24,224 nucleotides of DNA from Patescibacteria group bacterium (GTDB lineage: Bacteria; Patescibacteriota; Minisyncoccia; Minisyncoccales; DG-74-1). The notes beneath the pieces were generated by a model. That model was not told the DNA's origin and did not search any database. It saw only the letters and a program-made list of their open reading frames with translations. The translations under genes were made by a program, and so were the position numbers. Below, piece after piece: positions 1 to 7,805 of the stretch (position 1 is its first letter; the number at the start of each line of letters is the position of its first letter). Location: contig JASEJL010000008.1 of the NCBI GenBank assembly GCA_030016465.1, positions 1 through 24,224 of the forward strand. The letters run 5' to 3'.

Positions 1-2309
1 ATTGTCTGGACATGTTTCCTTATCCTTCGGCTGAAGGGTTACATGTTGGTCATTTGAGAGGTTATACTTTTTCTGATGTTATTGCCAAAAAAAGATTAAT
101 GGAGGGATTCAATGTTTTACATCCCATGGGTTGGGATGCTTTTGGTCTGCCAGCGGAAAACTTTGCCATTAAAACTGGTATTCATCCTGCCATTTCAACT
201 AAAAAATCAATTAAAAATATTAAAAGACAATTAATTTCAGCTGGTTTTGGTTACGACTGGCAAAGAGAAATTACAACTTGTCAGCCAGATTATTATAAAT
301 GGACCCAATGGATGTTTTTACAGCTTTACAAAGCTGGATTAGCTTATAGAAAGGAAGCTCCGGTAAATTTTTGTCCTTCTTGTAAAACAGTTTTAGCTAA
401 CGAACAAGTAATTAATGGGCTTTGTGAAAGATGCGATACTCCAGTTGAAAAAAAATATTTAGAGCAGTGGTTTTTAAAAATTACTGATTATGCCGAGAGA
501 TTATTAAATGATTTAAATAAAATTGATTGGCCAGAAAAAATAAAAATAATGCAGAAAAACTGGATTGGCAGGTCAGAAGGAACAACTATTAAATTCGAAA
601 TTCGAAATTCGAAATTCGAAATTCCCGTATTTACAACACGGGCAGATACCTTATTTGGTTGCACTTATGTGGTGATTGCTCCAGAGCACCCTTTAATGGA
701 AAAGTTAAAACCAGAAATCGAAAATTGGAAAGAAGTTGAAAAATACATCGCAGAAACAAAGAAGAAAACAGAAATTGAAAGATTAGCTGAAGATAAAGAA
801 AAAACTGGTATTGAGCTTAAAGGGATAAAAACGATTAATCCAATCAATAATCAGGAAATACCAATTTATGCGGCAGATTATGTCCTAATGGAATATGGAA
901 CCGGAGCTATTATGGCTGTTCCGGCTCACGACCAGAGAGATTTTCTTTTTGCTAAAAAATATAACTTAGCGATGGTTGAGGTGATAAAACCAAAGAGTGA
1001 AAAGTCTCCTTTTCCTGAAAGAGCTTTCCAAGAAGATGGAGTTTTAATAAATTCAGGAGTTTTTAGCGAGTTGGATTCAGCTAAAGCCAGAGAAGAGATA
1101 ACTAAATATTTAGAAAAAAGAAATTTAGGCAAAAGAGCGGTTTATTACAAGTTAAGAGATTGGCTGATTTCTCGTCAAAGATATTGGGGAGCTCCAATCC
1201 CAATCATTTACTGCAAAAAATGCGGAGAGGTTCCGGTTCCAGAAAAAGATTTGCCAGTAAAGCTACCTGAGATTAAAGATTTTAAACCTACTGGGAAAGG
1301 TGAAAGTCCTTTAGCTAAATCCGAAAAATTTGTCAATGTTAAATGTCCAAAATGCGCAAGTAAAGCCAAAAGAGAAACTGATACTTTAGATACTTTTGTT
1401 TGTTCTTCTTGGTATTTTTTGAGATATGTTGATCCTAAAAATAAAAAAGAATTTGCTTGTAAAGAAAAAATCAAAAATTGGCTACCAGTCCACTTATATA
1501 TTGGTGGGGCTGAACATGCCGTAATGCATCTATTGTATGCTCGCTTTTTTACTAAATTTCTTTTTGACCAAAAATTAATTCATTTTTCAGAACCTTTCTC
1601 TAAATTATTTAATCAAGGAACAGTTTATCGTCAGGGAGCTAAAATTTCCAAATCCAAAGGCAATGTGGTTACTCCTGATTATATTTTTGAAAAGTTTGGG
1701 GCAGATACCATGCGACTTTATGAGCTTTTTATGGGTCCAGCTGAACAGGCTACTGAGTGGTCAGATAAAGGAGTAATAGGGTGTTTTAGATTTTTAAATA
1801 AAGTCTGGAAATTACAAAAGAAAGTTCAAAGTTCAAAGTTCAAAGTTCAAAGTTTGGAGAAATTGGTTCATAAAACTATTAAAAAAGTTACTGAGGATAT
1901 TGAAAACTTCAGGTTTAATACGGCTGTATCAGCTTTAATGATTTTAACTAATGAGTTTGAAAAAGCAAAAGAGTTATCAGTCATTAGTTATCGGTCATTA
2001 GTCAAACTATTGGCACCGATGGCTCCTCATTTTTCTGAAGAAATTTGGCAAAAACTCGGCAATAAAAAAAGTATCTTTTTAGAAAAATGGCCAAAATATG
2101 ATCCAAAACTAATCAAAGAAGAAATTATTACCCTGGTAATCCAGGTTAATGGCAAAGTCAGAGATAAAATTGAAGTTGAAGCTGATATTGCTGAAGAAAA
2201 AGCTAAAGAGCTTGCAATTTCTCGAGAAAAAGTGCAAAAATGGATAGAAGGAAAAGAAATTAAGAGGGTGATTTTTGTTCCTGGAAAATTAATTAATATA
2301 GTTATATGA
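1..2309 (+). CDS. leuS: Leucyl-tRNA synthetase, 5' end outside the window
   Basis: Class I aminoacyl-tRNA synthetase that charges tRNA-Leu in the cytoplasm. The reading frame is open to the window edge (first full codon at 3), and the residues before the Met at 12 fit the usual LD-MFPYPS context, so that Met is internal and only a few dozen N-terminal residues are missing. Counting from the Met at 12, the HIGH motif is HVGH (11-14). A zinc-ribbon-like CPSC...CERC follows, then the CP1 editing domain with TTRADTLFG and MAVPAHDQRD. A second Cys pair lies before the DTLDTFVCSSWYF segment, and the KMSKS loop is KISKSKGN (K544). The C-terminal anticodon-binding and LVIQVNGKVRDK regions are complete. 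Three heptanucleotide arrays add low-complexity residues at about 194, 604 and 654. The stop overlaps nagB by 4 nt (ATGA), indicating an operon. Confidence 0.96.
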   Translation, partial: CLDMFPYPSAEGLHVGHLRGYTFSDVIAKKRLMEGFNVLHPMGWDAFGLPAENFAIKTGIHPAISTKKSIKNIKRQLISAGFGYDWQREITTCQPDYYKWTQWMFLQLYKAGLAYRKEAPVNFCPSCKTVLANEQVINGLCERCDTPVEKKYLEQWFLKITDYAERLLNDLNKIDWPEKIKIMQKNWIGRSEGTTIKFEIRNSKFEIPVFTTRADTLFGCTYVVIAPEHPLMEKLKPEIENWKEVEKYIAETKKKTEIERLAEDKEKTGIELKGIKTINPINNQEIPIYAADYVLMEYGTGAIMAVPAHDQRDFLFAKKYNLAMVEVIKPKSEKSPFPERAFQEDGVLINSGVFSELDSAKAREEITKYLEKRNLGKRAVYYKLRDWLISRQRYWGAPIPIIYCKKCGEVPVPEKDLPVKLPEIKDFKPTGKGESPLAKSEKFVNVKCPKCASKAKRETDTLDTFVCSSWYFLRYVDPKNKKEFACKEKIKNWLPVHLYIGGAEHAVMHLLYARFFTKFLFDQKLIHFSEPFSKLFNQGTVYRQGAKISKSKGNVVTPDYIFEKFGADTMRLYELFMGPAEQATEWSDKGVIGCFRFLNKVWKLQKKVQSSKFKVQSLEKLVHKTIKKVTEDIENFRFNTAVSALMILTNEFEKAKELSVISYRSLVKLLAPMAPHFSEEIWQKLGNKKSIFLEKWPKYDPKLIKEEIITLVIQVNGKVRDKIEVEADIAEEKAKELAISREKVQKWIEGKEIKRVIFVPGKLINIVI
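591..624. repeat. Heptamer array (AAATTCG)n inside leuS
   Basis: Nearly five head-to-tail copies of AAATTCG. The array keeps the leuS frame open and encodes a KFEIRNSKFEI-type stretch within the editing-domain region, just before the conserved TTRADT motif. The unit contains the self-complementary TTCGAA. Confidence 0.9.
1821..1854. repeat. Heptamer array (AAAGTTC)n inside leuS
   Basis: Four exact copies of AAAGTTC plus most of a fifth. It is translated in frame as a KVQSSKFKVQS-type stretch between the KMSKS-proximal region and the C-terminal anticodon-binding domain. Confidence 0.92.
1972..2006. repeat. Degenerate heptamer array inside leuS
   Basis: Five 7-bp units in the order AGTTATC, AGTCATT, AGTTATC, GGTCATT, AGTCAAA. 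They encode a LSVISYRSLVKL-type stretch in the C-terminal helical domain. Less exact than the other two arrays in this gene. Confidence 0.7.
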
Positions 2310-3043
2310 AAGTGATTATTAAAGAAAATTATGAAGAACTAAGCAAAGAGGCGGCCGAAATTATTAAAGAAGCTATTCAGAAAAAGCCAAATTTGGTTTT
2401 AGGGCTAGCTACTGGAAGCACTCCCCTTGGTTGCTATCAAGAGTTAATTCGATTGTATCAAAAAGAAGGGTTAGATTTCTCTAAAGTAATTATTTTTAAT
2501 TTAGATGAATATCTGGGTTTATCAGCTGACCATCCTCAGAGCTATAATTATTTTATGCAAGAAAATCTTTTAAACCATATCAATGTTAAGCAAGAAAATT
2601 TTCATATTCCTTTGGGGATAATAAAAAATATTGAAAAATTCTGTCAAGAATATGAAGAGGAAATTAAAAAAGCTGGAGGAATTGATCTCCAACTATTAGG
2701 GATTGGTTCAGATGGTCATATTGGATTTAATGAACCCGGTACTCCTCTTAATTCAAGAACCCACTTGGCTAAATTAGCTGAATCAACTATCAAAGACAAT
2801 TCTCGATTTTTTGAAAGAGAGGAAGACGTTCCACGGTTTGCTATTACTATGGGAGTTCAGACTATTTTTGAAGCTAAAAAAATAGTTCTTTTAGCTTCTG
2901 GGGAAAATAAAGCTGATGCCGTAGCAAAAGCTTTAGAGGGGCCGATTACTCCCCAGATTACTGCCTCAATTTTACAAAAACATCCAGATACTATTGTTAT
3001 TCTTGACCAAGCTGCGGCCTCGAAATTAAAAGGAAAATATTAA
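2306..3043 (+). CDS. nagB: Glucosamine-6-phosphate deaminase
   Basis: Converts glucosamine-6-phosphate to fructose-6-phosphate and ammonia, feeding amino sugars into glycolysis or, in reverse, supplying amino sugar. The 245-residue protein is the compact bacterial length. Visible motifs are the phosphate-binding GLATGSTPLG (33-42), NLDEYLG with the general-base Asp67, and GIGSDGHIGFNEPG with Asp136, His138 and Glu143 at the positions of the E. coli ring-opening residues. The start ATG overlaps the leuS stop (ATGA), which fixes the start and implies translational coupling; the next gene begins 3 nt after the stop. Together with murA, yvcK, the GlmU-like gene and the sugar kinase nearby it suggests local clustering of amino-sugar metabolism. 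The gene contains no repeat insertions. Confidence 0.93.
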   Translation: MKVIIKENYEELSKEAAEIIKEAIQKKPNLVLGLATGSTPLGCYQELIRLYQKEGLDFSKVIIFNLDEYLGLSADHPQSYNYFMQENLLNHINVKQENFHIPLGIIKNIEKFCQEYEEEIKKAGGIDLQLLGIGSDGHIGFNEPGTPLNSRTHLAKLAESTIKDNSRFFEREEDVPRFAITMGVQTIFEAKKIVLLASGENKADAVAKALEGPITPQITASILQKHPDTIVILDQAAASKLKGKY

Positions 3044-3046
3044 AAT

Positions 3047-4807
3047 ATGGAAGAGATTTTATTGAATAAACCTGGTAAAAAAATTATTTTGTTAGGAAAT
3101 GAAGCAATTGTTAGGGGCGGCCTGGAAGAAGGCGTTAATTTCGTTTCTACTTATCCGGGAACGCCAGCTTCGGAAATTGGAAACATTTTTAACCAGATTG
3201 CTAAGAAAATAGGAGTCTATTTTGAATTTTCCACCAATGAAAAAGTGGCTTTGGAAGCAGGTATCGGAGCCAGTTTTGCCGGCTTAAAAACCTTGGTGGC
3301 AATGAAAAATTTTGGTTTAAACGTTGCTTTAGACTCTCTTTTACCTTTTTGTTATACAGGTACCAAGGGGCCGGCTGTCATTGTCGTGGCCGATGATCCA
3401 TCCTGCCACAGCTCAGCCCAGTCAGAAGAAAATTCTCGTTTTATAGCTGAGACAGCCCACATTCCCGTTTTAGAACCCTCAGACCCTCAAGAATGTAAGG
3501 ATTTTGTCAGGTTAGGTTTCCAAATTTCTGAGAAATATAAAATTCCGGTAATTGTTAGAACAACCACCAGAGTTGCCCACCAAAAAATGCCTGTTAAATT
3601 TGACAAAATTACGAGACCCGGTAATGGAGTAGGAAAGTTTGTCAAAGAGCCAAAAAGATTTGTTACCCTCCCGCCCAGAGTTTTGGAGCAGAAAAAAGAA
3701 CTATTAGAAAAGATTGAAAAAATCAGAGAATTCTCCGAAAAATCCAAAATAAATTTTCAATCCGATAAAAAAAATGCCCTGGCACAAAAATTCCCAATGG
3801 GGATAATAACTTCTGGAATTTCCTATTTATATGTAATGGAGGCATTAAAAGAGCTGAATTTGAGTTTGCCGGTTTTGAAATTAGGATTTTTTTATCCCTT
3901 GCCGGAAGAGAAAATTAAAGATTTCATTAAAAACTTCAAAAAAGTTTTAATAGTTGAAGAATTAGAACCTTATTTAGAAAGAGAAGTTGAGAGATTAGCG
4001 AAGGATATTAACCCAAAACTTCAAATTTTTGGTAAAACTCTGCTACCAGAAACCGGAGAACTGAAACCAGAGCAGGTTATTTTAGCCTTAGCAAAATTTA
4101 CCGGAAAAAAGTATAAAAAATTACCAATTACTAGCTACCAATTACCAAAAATCAAACACTTACCCCGTTTTTGTCCGGGTTGCCCCTATTGGTCGGTTTT
4201 TGCAGCAGTGAAAAAAGTAGCGCCAAAAGATACGGTTTTTGGCGGAGATATTGGGTGTTATATGTTAGCTGGTACACCGGCAATTGCCGCCCAAGATTAT
4301 TTATCAGCCATGGGTTCTTCAGTTGGTATTGCCCACGGAATTGCCAGAACAGTCAAAAAGCAAAAAACCATTACTTTTATTGGCGATTCAACTTTTTTCC
4401 ATGCCGGCATTCCGGCTTTAATTAATACGGTTTTCAATAAATCCAATCCCCTAATTATCATTTTAGACAATGGAACAACGGCCATGACCGGCCACCAACC
4501 TCATCCCGGCACCTCCGTGAGAACAGATTCGGAATATAAATTTGAGTGGGATCAAAGAGATAAATCTCTTCTTTCCCCTCCGTTGCGCTCGGAAGAAGGA
4601 GACCCATCCAGTTTAGAGACCAAAGAAAGACCACTTCAAATTGAAAAGATTGTTGCAGGTTGCGGAGTAAAAAATTTAAAAGTGGTTAATTCCTTTGATT
4701 TAAAAGCAATAGAGAAAGCAGTTGAAGAATTTTTGCCAAAAAAAGAAACAAGCGTAATCATTGCCCGGGGAATCTGCGCTTTGCTGAGGAAACATTTACC
4801 AAAATAG
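3047..4807 (+). CDS. iorA: Indolepyruvate ferredoxin oxidoreductase, alpha subunit, without a C-terminal ferredoxin domain
   Basis: Thiamine-pyrophosphate subunit of the 2-oxoacid:ferredoxin oxidoreductase that oxidatively decarboxylates aryl-pyruvates to aryl-acetyl-CoA. The N-terminal pyrimidine-binding domain starts around GNEAIVRGGLEEGV and STYPGTPASEIG. A mid-protein RFCPGCPYWSVF (Cys at about 376) and GDIGCYMLAG precede the TPP motif GDSTFFHAG (from about 446) and DNGTTAMTGHQPHPGT. The protein ends at IIARGICALLRKHLPK, just where family members with a 2[4Fe-4S] ferredoxin domain continue with Cys-rich motifs, so electron transfer must use another protein or IorB. A stretch of roughly 25 residues after HPGTSVR looks like a repeat-derived insertion, and a heptamer array lies at 4121-4148. 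iorB follows after an 86-nt spacer that holds a palindromic element. Confidence 0.9.
   Translation: MEEILLNKPGKKIILLGNEAIVRGGLEEGVNFVSTYPGTPASEIGNIFNQIAKKIGVYFEFSTNEKVALEAGIGASFAGLKTLVAMKNFGLNVALDSLLPFCYTGTKGPAVIVVADDPSCHSSAQSEENSRFIAETAHIPVLEPSDPQECKDFVRLGFQISEKYKIPVIVRTTTRVAHQKMPVKFDKITRPGNGVGKFVKEPKRFVTLPPRVLEQKKELLEKIEKIREFSEKSKINFQSDKKNALAQKFPMGIITSGISYLYVMEALKELNLSLPVLKLGFFYPLPEEKIKDFIKNFKKVLIVEELEPYLEREVERLAKDINPKLQIFGKTLLPETGELKPEQVILALAKFTGKKYKKLPITSYQLPKIKHLPRFCPGCPYWSVFAAVKKVAPKDTVFGGDIGCYMLAGTPAIAAQDYLSAMGSSVGIAHGIARTVKKQKTITFIGDSTFFHAGIPALINTVFNKSNPLIIILDNGTTAMTGHQPHPGTSVRTDSEYKFEWDQRDKSLLSPPLRSEEGDPSSLETKERPLQIEKIVAGCGVKNLKVVNSFDLKAIEKAVEEFLPKKETSVIIARGICALLRKHLPK
4121..4148. 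repeat. Heptamer array (TTACCAA-like) inside iorA
   Basis: Four 7-bp units, TTACCAA, TTACTAG, CTACCAA and TTACCAA, encode KLPITSYQLPK in frame in the linker before the RFCPGCP motif. Confidence 0.75.
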
Positions 4808-4811
4808 AACT

Positions 4812-4880
4812 GTAGTGAATTTTTGACTGAGTTTTTGCTCATATTTATTTGCTTTTGGCGAATTGTCAAAAATCTACTAC
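4812..4880. repeat. About 69-nt palindromic three-stem element, copy 1, in the iorA-iorB spacer
   Basis: The 16-nt arms GTAGTGAATTTTTGAC (4812-4827) and GTCAAAAATCTACTAC (4865-4880) pair at 14 of 16 positions. Between them are two smaller potential hairpins, TGAG/CTCA next to the left arm and TTTGC/GCGAA (one G-U pair) near the right arm, giving a three-way-junction fold. A copy with nearly the same arms and length lies upstream of uvrA (23994-24061), so this is a dispersed repeat and not a simple terminator; it also lacks a terminal T-run. Confidence 0.75.
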
Positions 4881-4893
4881 GGGATAAAACAAA

Positions 4894-5487
4894 ATGGCAG
4901 AATTTAACCTCATCATTAACGGAGTTGGCGGCCAAGGGTTAATTACCCTGCTGAGAATTATTTCTTTAGCTAGCCAAAAAGAAGGTTACGATATTAAGAC
5001 CTCAGAGCTCCATGGCCTCAGCCAAAGAGGAGGAAGTGTTGAGGTTCATATTAGATTTGGCAAAAAAATCTATTCGCCTCTAGTTCCTCAGGGAAAAGCA
5101 AATTTAGTAATTTCTCTGGAATTACAGGAATCCTTAAATGGTTTACATTACTCTTCACCAAAAACACACTTTTTGATTAACCAATATAAAACCCCAACTT
5201 TCACCAAAGACTTATCGGAAAAAGAAATTTTGGGAATTGTAAAGAAGATTTCCAAGAATCTATTTTTAATTCCGGCTTCGGAAATTTGCCAAAAAGAATT
5301 GGGAAGCGAGGTAGTAGCTGGGATTTATCTCTTAGGTTTAGCTTTCTCAAAAAAACTTTTACCCTTAAAATCTGACTCAATAATCTCAGCAATAAAAAAA
5401 ATAATTCCCGAAAAATACCGAGAATTAAACCTCAAAGCTTTTGAACTCGCCCGCCAAAGTTTTTCTTCGAAAAATTTAGGCGGGTAA
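4894..5487 (+). CDS. iorB: Indolepyruvate ferredoxin oxidoreductase, beta subunit
   Basis: Gamma-domain partner of IorA in the 2-oxoacid:ferredoxin oxidoreductase complex. The 197-residue length fits stand-alone IorB. The nucleotide-like binding loop GVGGQG (10-15), the TSELHGLSQRGGSVEVHIRFG segment and the SPLVPQGKANLVISLE segment are characteristic of the pyruvate/ketoisovalerate oxidoreductase gamma family. The start is the ATG at 4894, followed directly by the family N-terminus FNLIINGVGG. There is no clear Shine-Dalgarno. It is on the same strand as iorA and presumably in one transcript despite the inserted palindrome. The stop lies two bases from the convergent murA stop. Confidence 0.92.
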   Translation: MAEFNLIINGVGGQGLITLLRIISLASQKEGYDIKTSELHGLSQRGGSVEVHIRFGKKIYSPLVPQGKANLVISLELQESLNGLHYSSPKTHFLINQYKTPTFTKDLSEKEILGIVKKISKNLFLIPASEICQKELGSEVVAGIYLLGLAFSKKLLPLKSDSIISAIKKIIPEKYRELNLKAFELARQSFSSKNLGG

Positions 5488-5489
5488 GA

Positions 5490-6746
5490 CTAAATTCTCT
5501 CAATCTTAGCTCCTATTTTTTTTAACTTTTCTTCAACTTTTTCATAACCTCTTTCTATTTGAGCAATGTTTTCAATTGTGGTTTGGTTTTTGGCGATCAG
5601 GCCGGCTAGAATCAAAGAAGCTCCTGACCTGATGTCTGAAGAATTGATTTTATTTCCGATTAATTCAGTTTTGCCGAAAATCAAAGCCCGGTGGGGGTCG
5701 GTAATTTCAATGTCAGCCCCCATTTTTCTTAATTCATGTAAATGCTGAAAGCGATTTTCATAAAGGGGTTCATGGATTAAGCTTTTCCCTTGAGCCTGGG
5801 TTAATAAAACCGAGGTTTGAGGTTGTAAATCAGTGGGGAAACCAGGGTGAGGGAGAACCTGAATTTTAGTTGCTCGAAATTCTTTTGAAGGCTTAACTAA
5901 AATTTCATTATCTCGGATTTCAAATTTTACTCCAATTTCTTTCATTTTTTCTAAAAAGAAAATTAAATCTTCGCTCTTGACATTTTTTATTCTTCCTTCT
6001 CCACCAGTAATGGCAAAAGCTATCAAAAAGGTTCCCGCTTCTATGGGATCAGGCGAAATGCTAAAACTTTCGCCGAAAAGCTTTTCTTTTCCTTCAATTA
6101 AAAGACTGTGAGTACCAATTCCCTCAATTTTCACTCCCATTTTTGCTAAAAACCTTCCTAAATTCTGGACATGGGGTTCGCTAGCGGCAATTTCAATTTT
6201 TGTTTTGCCAGGTATTAAACTGGCTAACATCATTAAATTTTCGGTAGCGGTAACGCTAAATTCCTTTAAAACAATTCTCTTTCCTTTCAAGTTTGTGGGC
6301 ATCTCAAAGTGATAAAATTCTTCTTTTTCTTCAATTCTTACTCCAAAATCTTTAAAGGCCTCCAAGTGAGTTGAAATTGGTCTTAAACCAATTTTATCTC
6401 CGCCAGGATGGGGGACTTTAAATTTTTGAAATTTAGCCAAAAGGGGACCAATAAACAAGACTGAAATTCTCATTTTTTCAAAAAGATCCACCGGAATTTT
6501 AGCGGGATCAATTTTTCCTGTTTTAATCTTTATTTTTCTTTCGCCAAGCCATTCAATTTCTGCCCCCATCTCTTTCAAAATTTCAATTTCTTCTAAAATA
6601 TCTGAAACCAAAGGAAAATTCTCAATTTCACATTCTTCCGCTAAAAGAATAGCAGCCAGAATTGCTCCTGCCTCATTTTTGGAGCCTGAAATTTCCACCT
6701 CGCCAGAAAGGGGAAATCCGCCTTTAATTAAAAATCTCTCAGCCAT
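5490..6746 (-). CDS. murA: UDP-N-acetylglucosamine 1-carboxyvinyltransferase with Asp at the catalytic Cys position
   Basis: Catalyses the first committed step of peptidoglycan synthesis, transfer of enolpyruvate from PEP to UDP-GlcNAc, in the cytoplasm. At 418 residues it is full length for the family. Visible motifs are GSKNEAG with Lys23 (E. coli Lys22), the flexible loop HPGGDKIGLRPI, and HPGFPTDLQPQ carrying the catalytic Asp (E. coli Asp305). In the loop, E. coli has PGGC with Cys115; here the residue is Asp117. Cys-to-Asp at this site occurs naturally in other bacteria and is associated with intrinsic fosfomycin insensitivity, so loss of function is unlikely. The gene is divergent from yvcK over a 45-bp spacer and convergent with iorB. 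It has no repeat insertions. Confidence 0.95.
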   Translation of the reverse strand: MAERFLIKGGFPLSGEVEISGSKNEAGAILAAILLAEECEIENFPLVSDILEEIEILKEMGAEIEWLGERKIKIKTGKIDPAKIPVDLFEKMRISVLFIGPLLAKFQKFKVPHPGGDKIGLRPISTHLEAFKDFGVRIEEKEEFYHFEMPTNLKGKRIVLKEFSVTATENLMMLASLIPGKTKIEIAASEPHVQNLGRFLAKMGVKIEGIGTHSLLIEGKEKLFGESFSISPDPIEAGTFLIAFAITGGEGRIKNVKSEDLIFFLEKMKEIGVKFEIRDNEILVKPSKEFRATKIQVLPHPGFPTDLQPQTSVLLTQAQGKSLIHEPLYENRFQHLHELRKMGADIEITDPHRALIFGKTELIGNKINSSDIRSGASLILAGLIAKNQTTIENIAQIERGYEKVEEKLKKIGAKIERI

Positions 6747-6750
6747 AACC

Positions 6751-6779
6751 TTGCTTTTTAATCAATTTTAGCTTACGAT
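6751..6779 (+). promoter_or_regulatory. Candidate sigma70-type promoter of yvcK
   Basis: TTGCTT (6751-6756), 17-nt spacer, TACGAT (6774-6779). The predicted transcript start is only a few bases before the yvcK ATG. It is interleaved with the candidate murA promoter on the other strand, so the two genes would share one 45-bp control region. Both boxes are imperfect. Confidence 0.35.
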
Positions 6780-6798
6780 AAAAGGGAAAATATGTCAA
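6770..6798 (-). promoter_or_regulatory. Candidate sigma70-type promoter of murA
   Basis: On the minus strand TTGACA (6793-6798) is followed after 17 nt by TAAGCT (6770-6775), about 24 nt before the murA ATG. The -35 box is perfect and overlaps the yvcK start codon; the -10 is weak. Confidence 0.45.
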
Positions 6799-7805
6799 AA
6801 AATTACAACCCGGCTACCCCATTCTTCCATCCCTCGCTTCACTCGGGAGGGGTCCCTATACCAAGAATTGTCTGTCTTGGGGGAGGCAATGCCATGCCCA
6901 AGGCAGTTTTAACTGGGCTTAGAGAATGTCCAGTTAAACTTTCAGTCATCTGCGCTATGCTTGATTCAGGGGGATCAGCCGGGAGATTAAGAAAAGATTA
7001 TAAGATTGTCTCTCCTGGCGACATCCGAAGAGCCTTTATCGCTTTAGCTAATACTTCTCCAGTTATTCAAGAGCTTTTTAATTATCGTTTTCAAACTGGT
7101 GAATTAAAAGGGCACAACTTTGCCAATCTTTTAATTACTGCCCTTGAATTGGCTACCAACAATTATGAGAGAACAATAAAAGAAATAAGTAAATTTTTAA
7201 ATGTGAAACATGAGGTAATACCCTCAACTCTTGATAATGCTAATCTTTATGGTCTTTTAGAGAATGGAAAAATAATTTCTGGCGAAACTAATATTGATAT
7301 CCCAAAACACAATGGGAATTTAAAGATTAAGAAAGTATTTTTGAGGCCGAAAGTCAAAGCCTATCCTCCAGCTATCGCGGCAATAAAGAAAGCTGATTTA
7401 ATAGTCATTGGCCCGGGCGATTTATATTCTTCCCTCGCCCAAATTTTATTAACCCAAGGTATTCCCGAAGCTATCAGAAAAAGTAAAGCCAAAAAGGTTT
7501 ATATTTGTAATTTAATGACAAAATATGGCGAAACAAATAATTTTACTGTTTTAGATTTTGTAAAGGAAATAGAAAGATATTTAGGTAGCGAGGCTGATTA
7601 CGTGATTTACAATAATTTCATTCCTAAAAAAATCCGAATTAAAAAATATCAAAAGGAACACCCTGAATTATTGGAGATGGTAAAGATAAATGAAAACCTC
7701 TCCTCCAAAAAATTCATTGGTAAAAATCTTTTACTAAAGAAAGGGCCAATTGAACACGACCCAAACAAAATAGCAAAAGTAATTTTAAATTTATGCAGGC
7801 AGTAA
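6792..7805 (+). CDS. yvcK: YvcK/CofD-like gluconeogenesis and cell-wall regulatory factor
   Basis: Member of the YvcK (CofD-like) family. Characterised members bind UDP-GlcNAc and are needed for normal morphology and carbon flow into peptidoglycan precursors. The Rossmann-type loop IVCLGGGNAMPK lies at about 26-37, followed by MLDSGGSAGRLR, SPGDIRRAFIAL, KGHNFANLLI, and later VIGPGDLYSS and YICNLMTKYGETNNFTV. The 337-residue length fits the short bacterial form without N-terminal membrane segments. Residues of about 8-24 before the glycine loop (TPFFHPSLHSGGVP) are encoded by a small GC-rich palindrome (around 6829-6853) and look like a repeat-derived extension. The end overlaps the next gene by 13 nt. 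Its position beside murA and a GlmU-like enzyme fits the family role. Confidence 0.9.
   Translation: MSKNYNPATPFFHPSLHSGGVPIPRIVCLGGGNAMPKAVLTGLRECPVKLSVICAMLDSGGSAGRLRKDYKIVSPGDIRRAFIALANTSPVIQELFNYRFQTGELKGHNFANLLITALELATNNYERTIKEISKFLNVKHEVIPSTLDNANLYGLLENGKIISGETNIDIPKHNGNLKIKKVFLRPKVKAYPPAIAAIKKADLIVIGPGDLYSSLAQILLTQGIPEAIRKSKAKKVYICNLMTKYGETNNFTVLDFVKEIERYLGSEADYVIYNNFIPKKIRIKKYQKEHPELLEMVKINENLSSKKFIGKNLLLKKGPIEHDPNKIAKVILNLCRQ

Noticed and set aside
591..1854. Tandem repeats as a CRISPR array
   Set aside because: The units are 7 bp with no spacers and lie within coding sequence; no cas genes are in the window.
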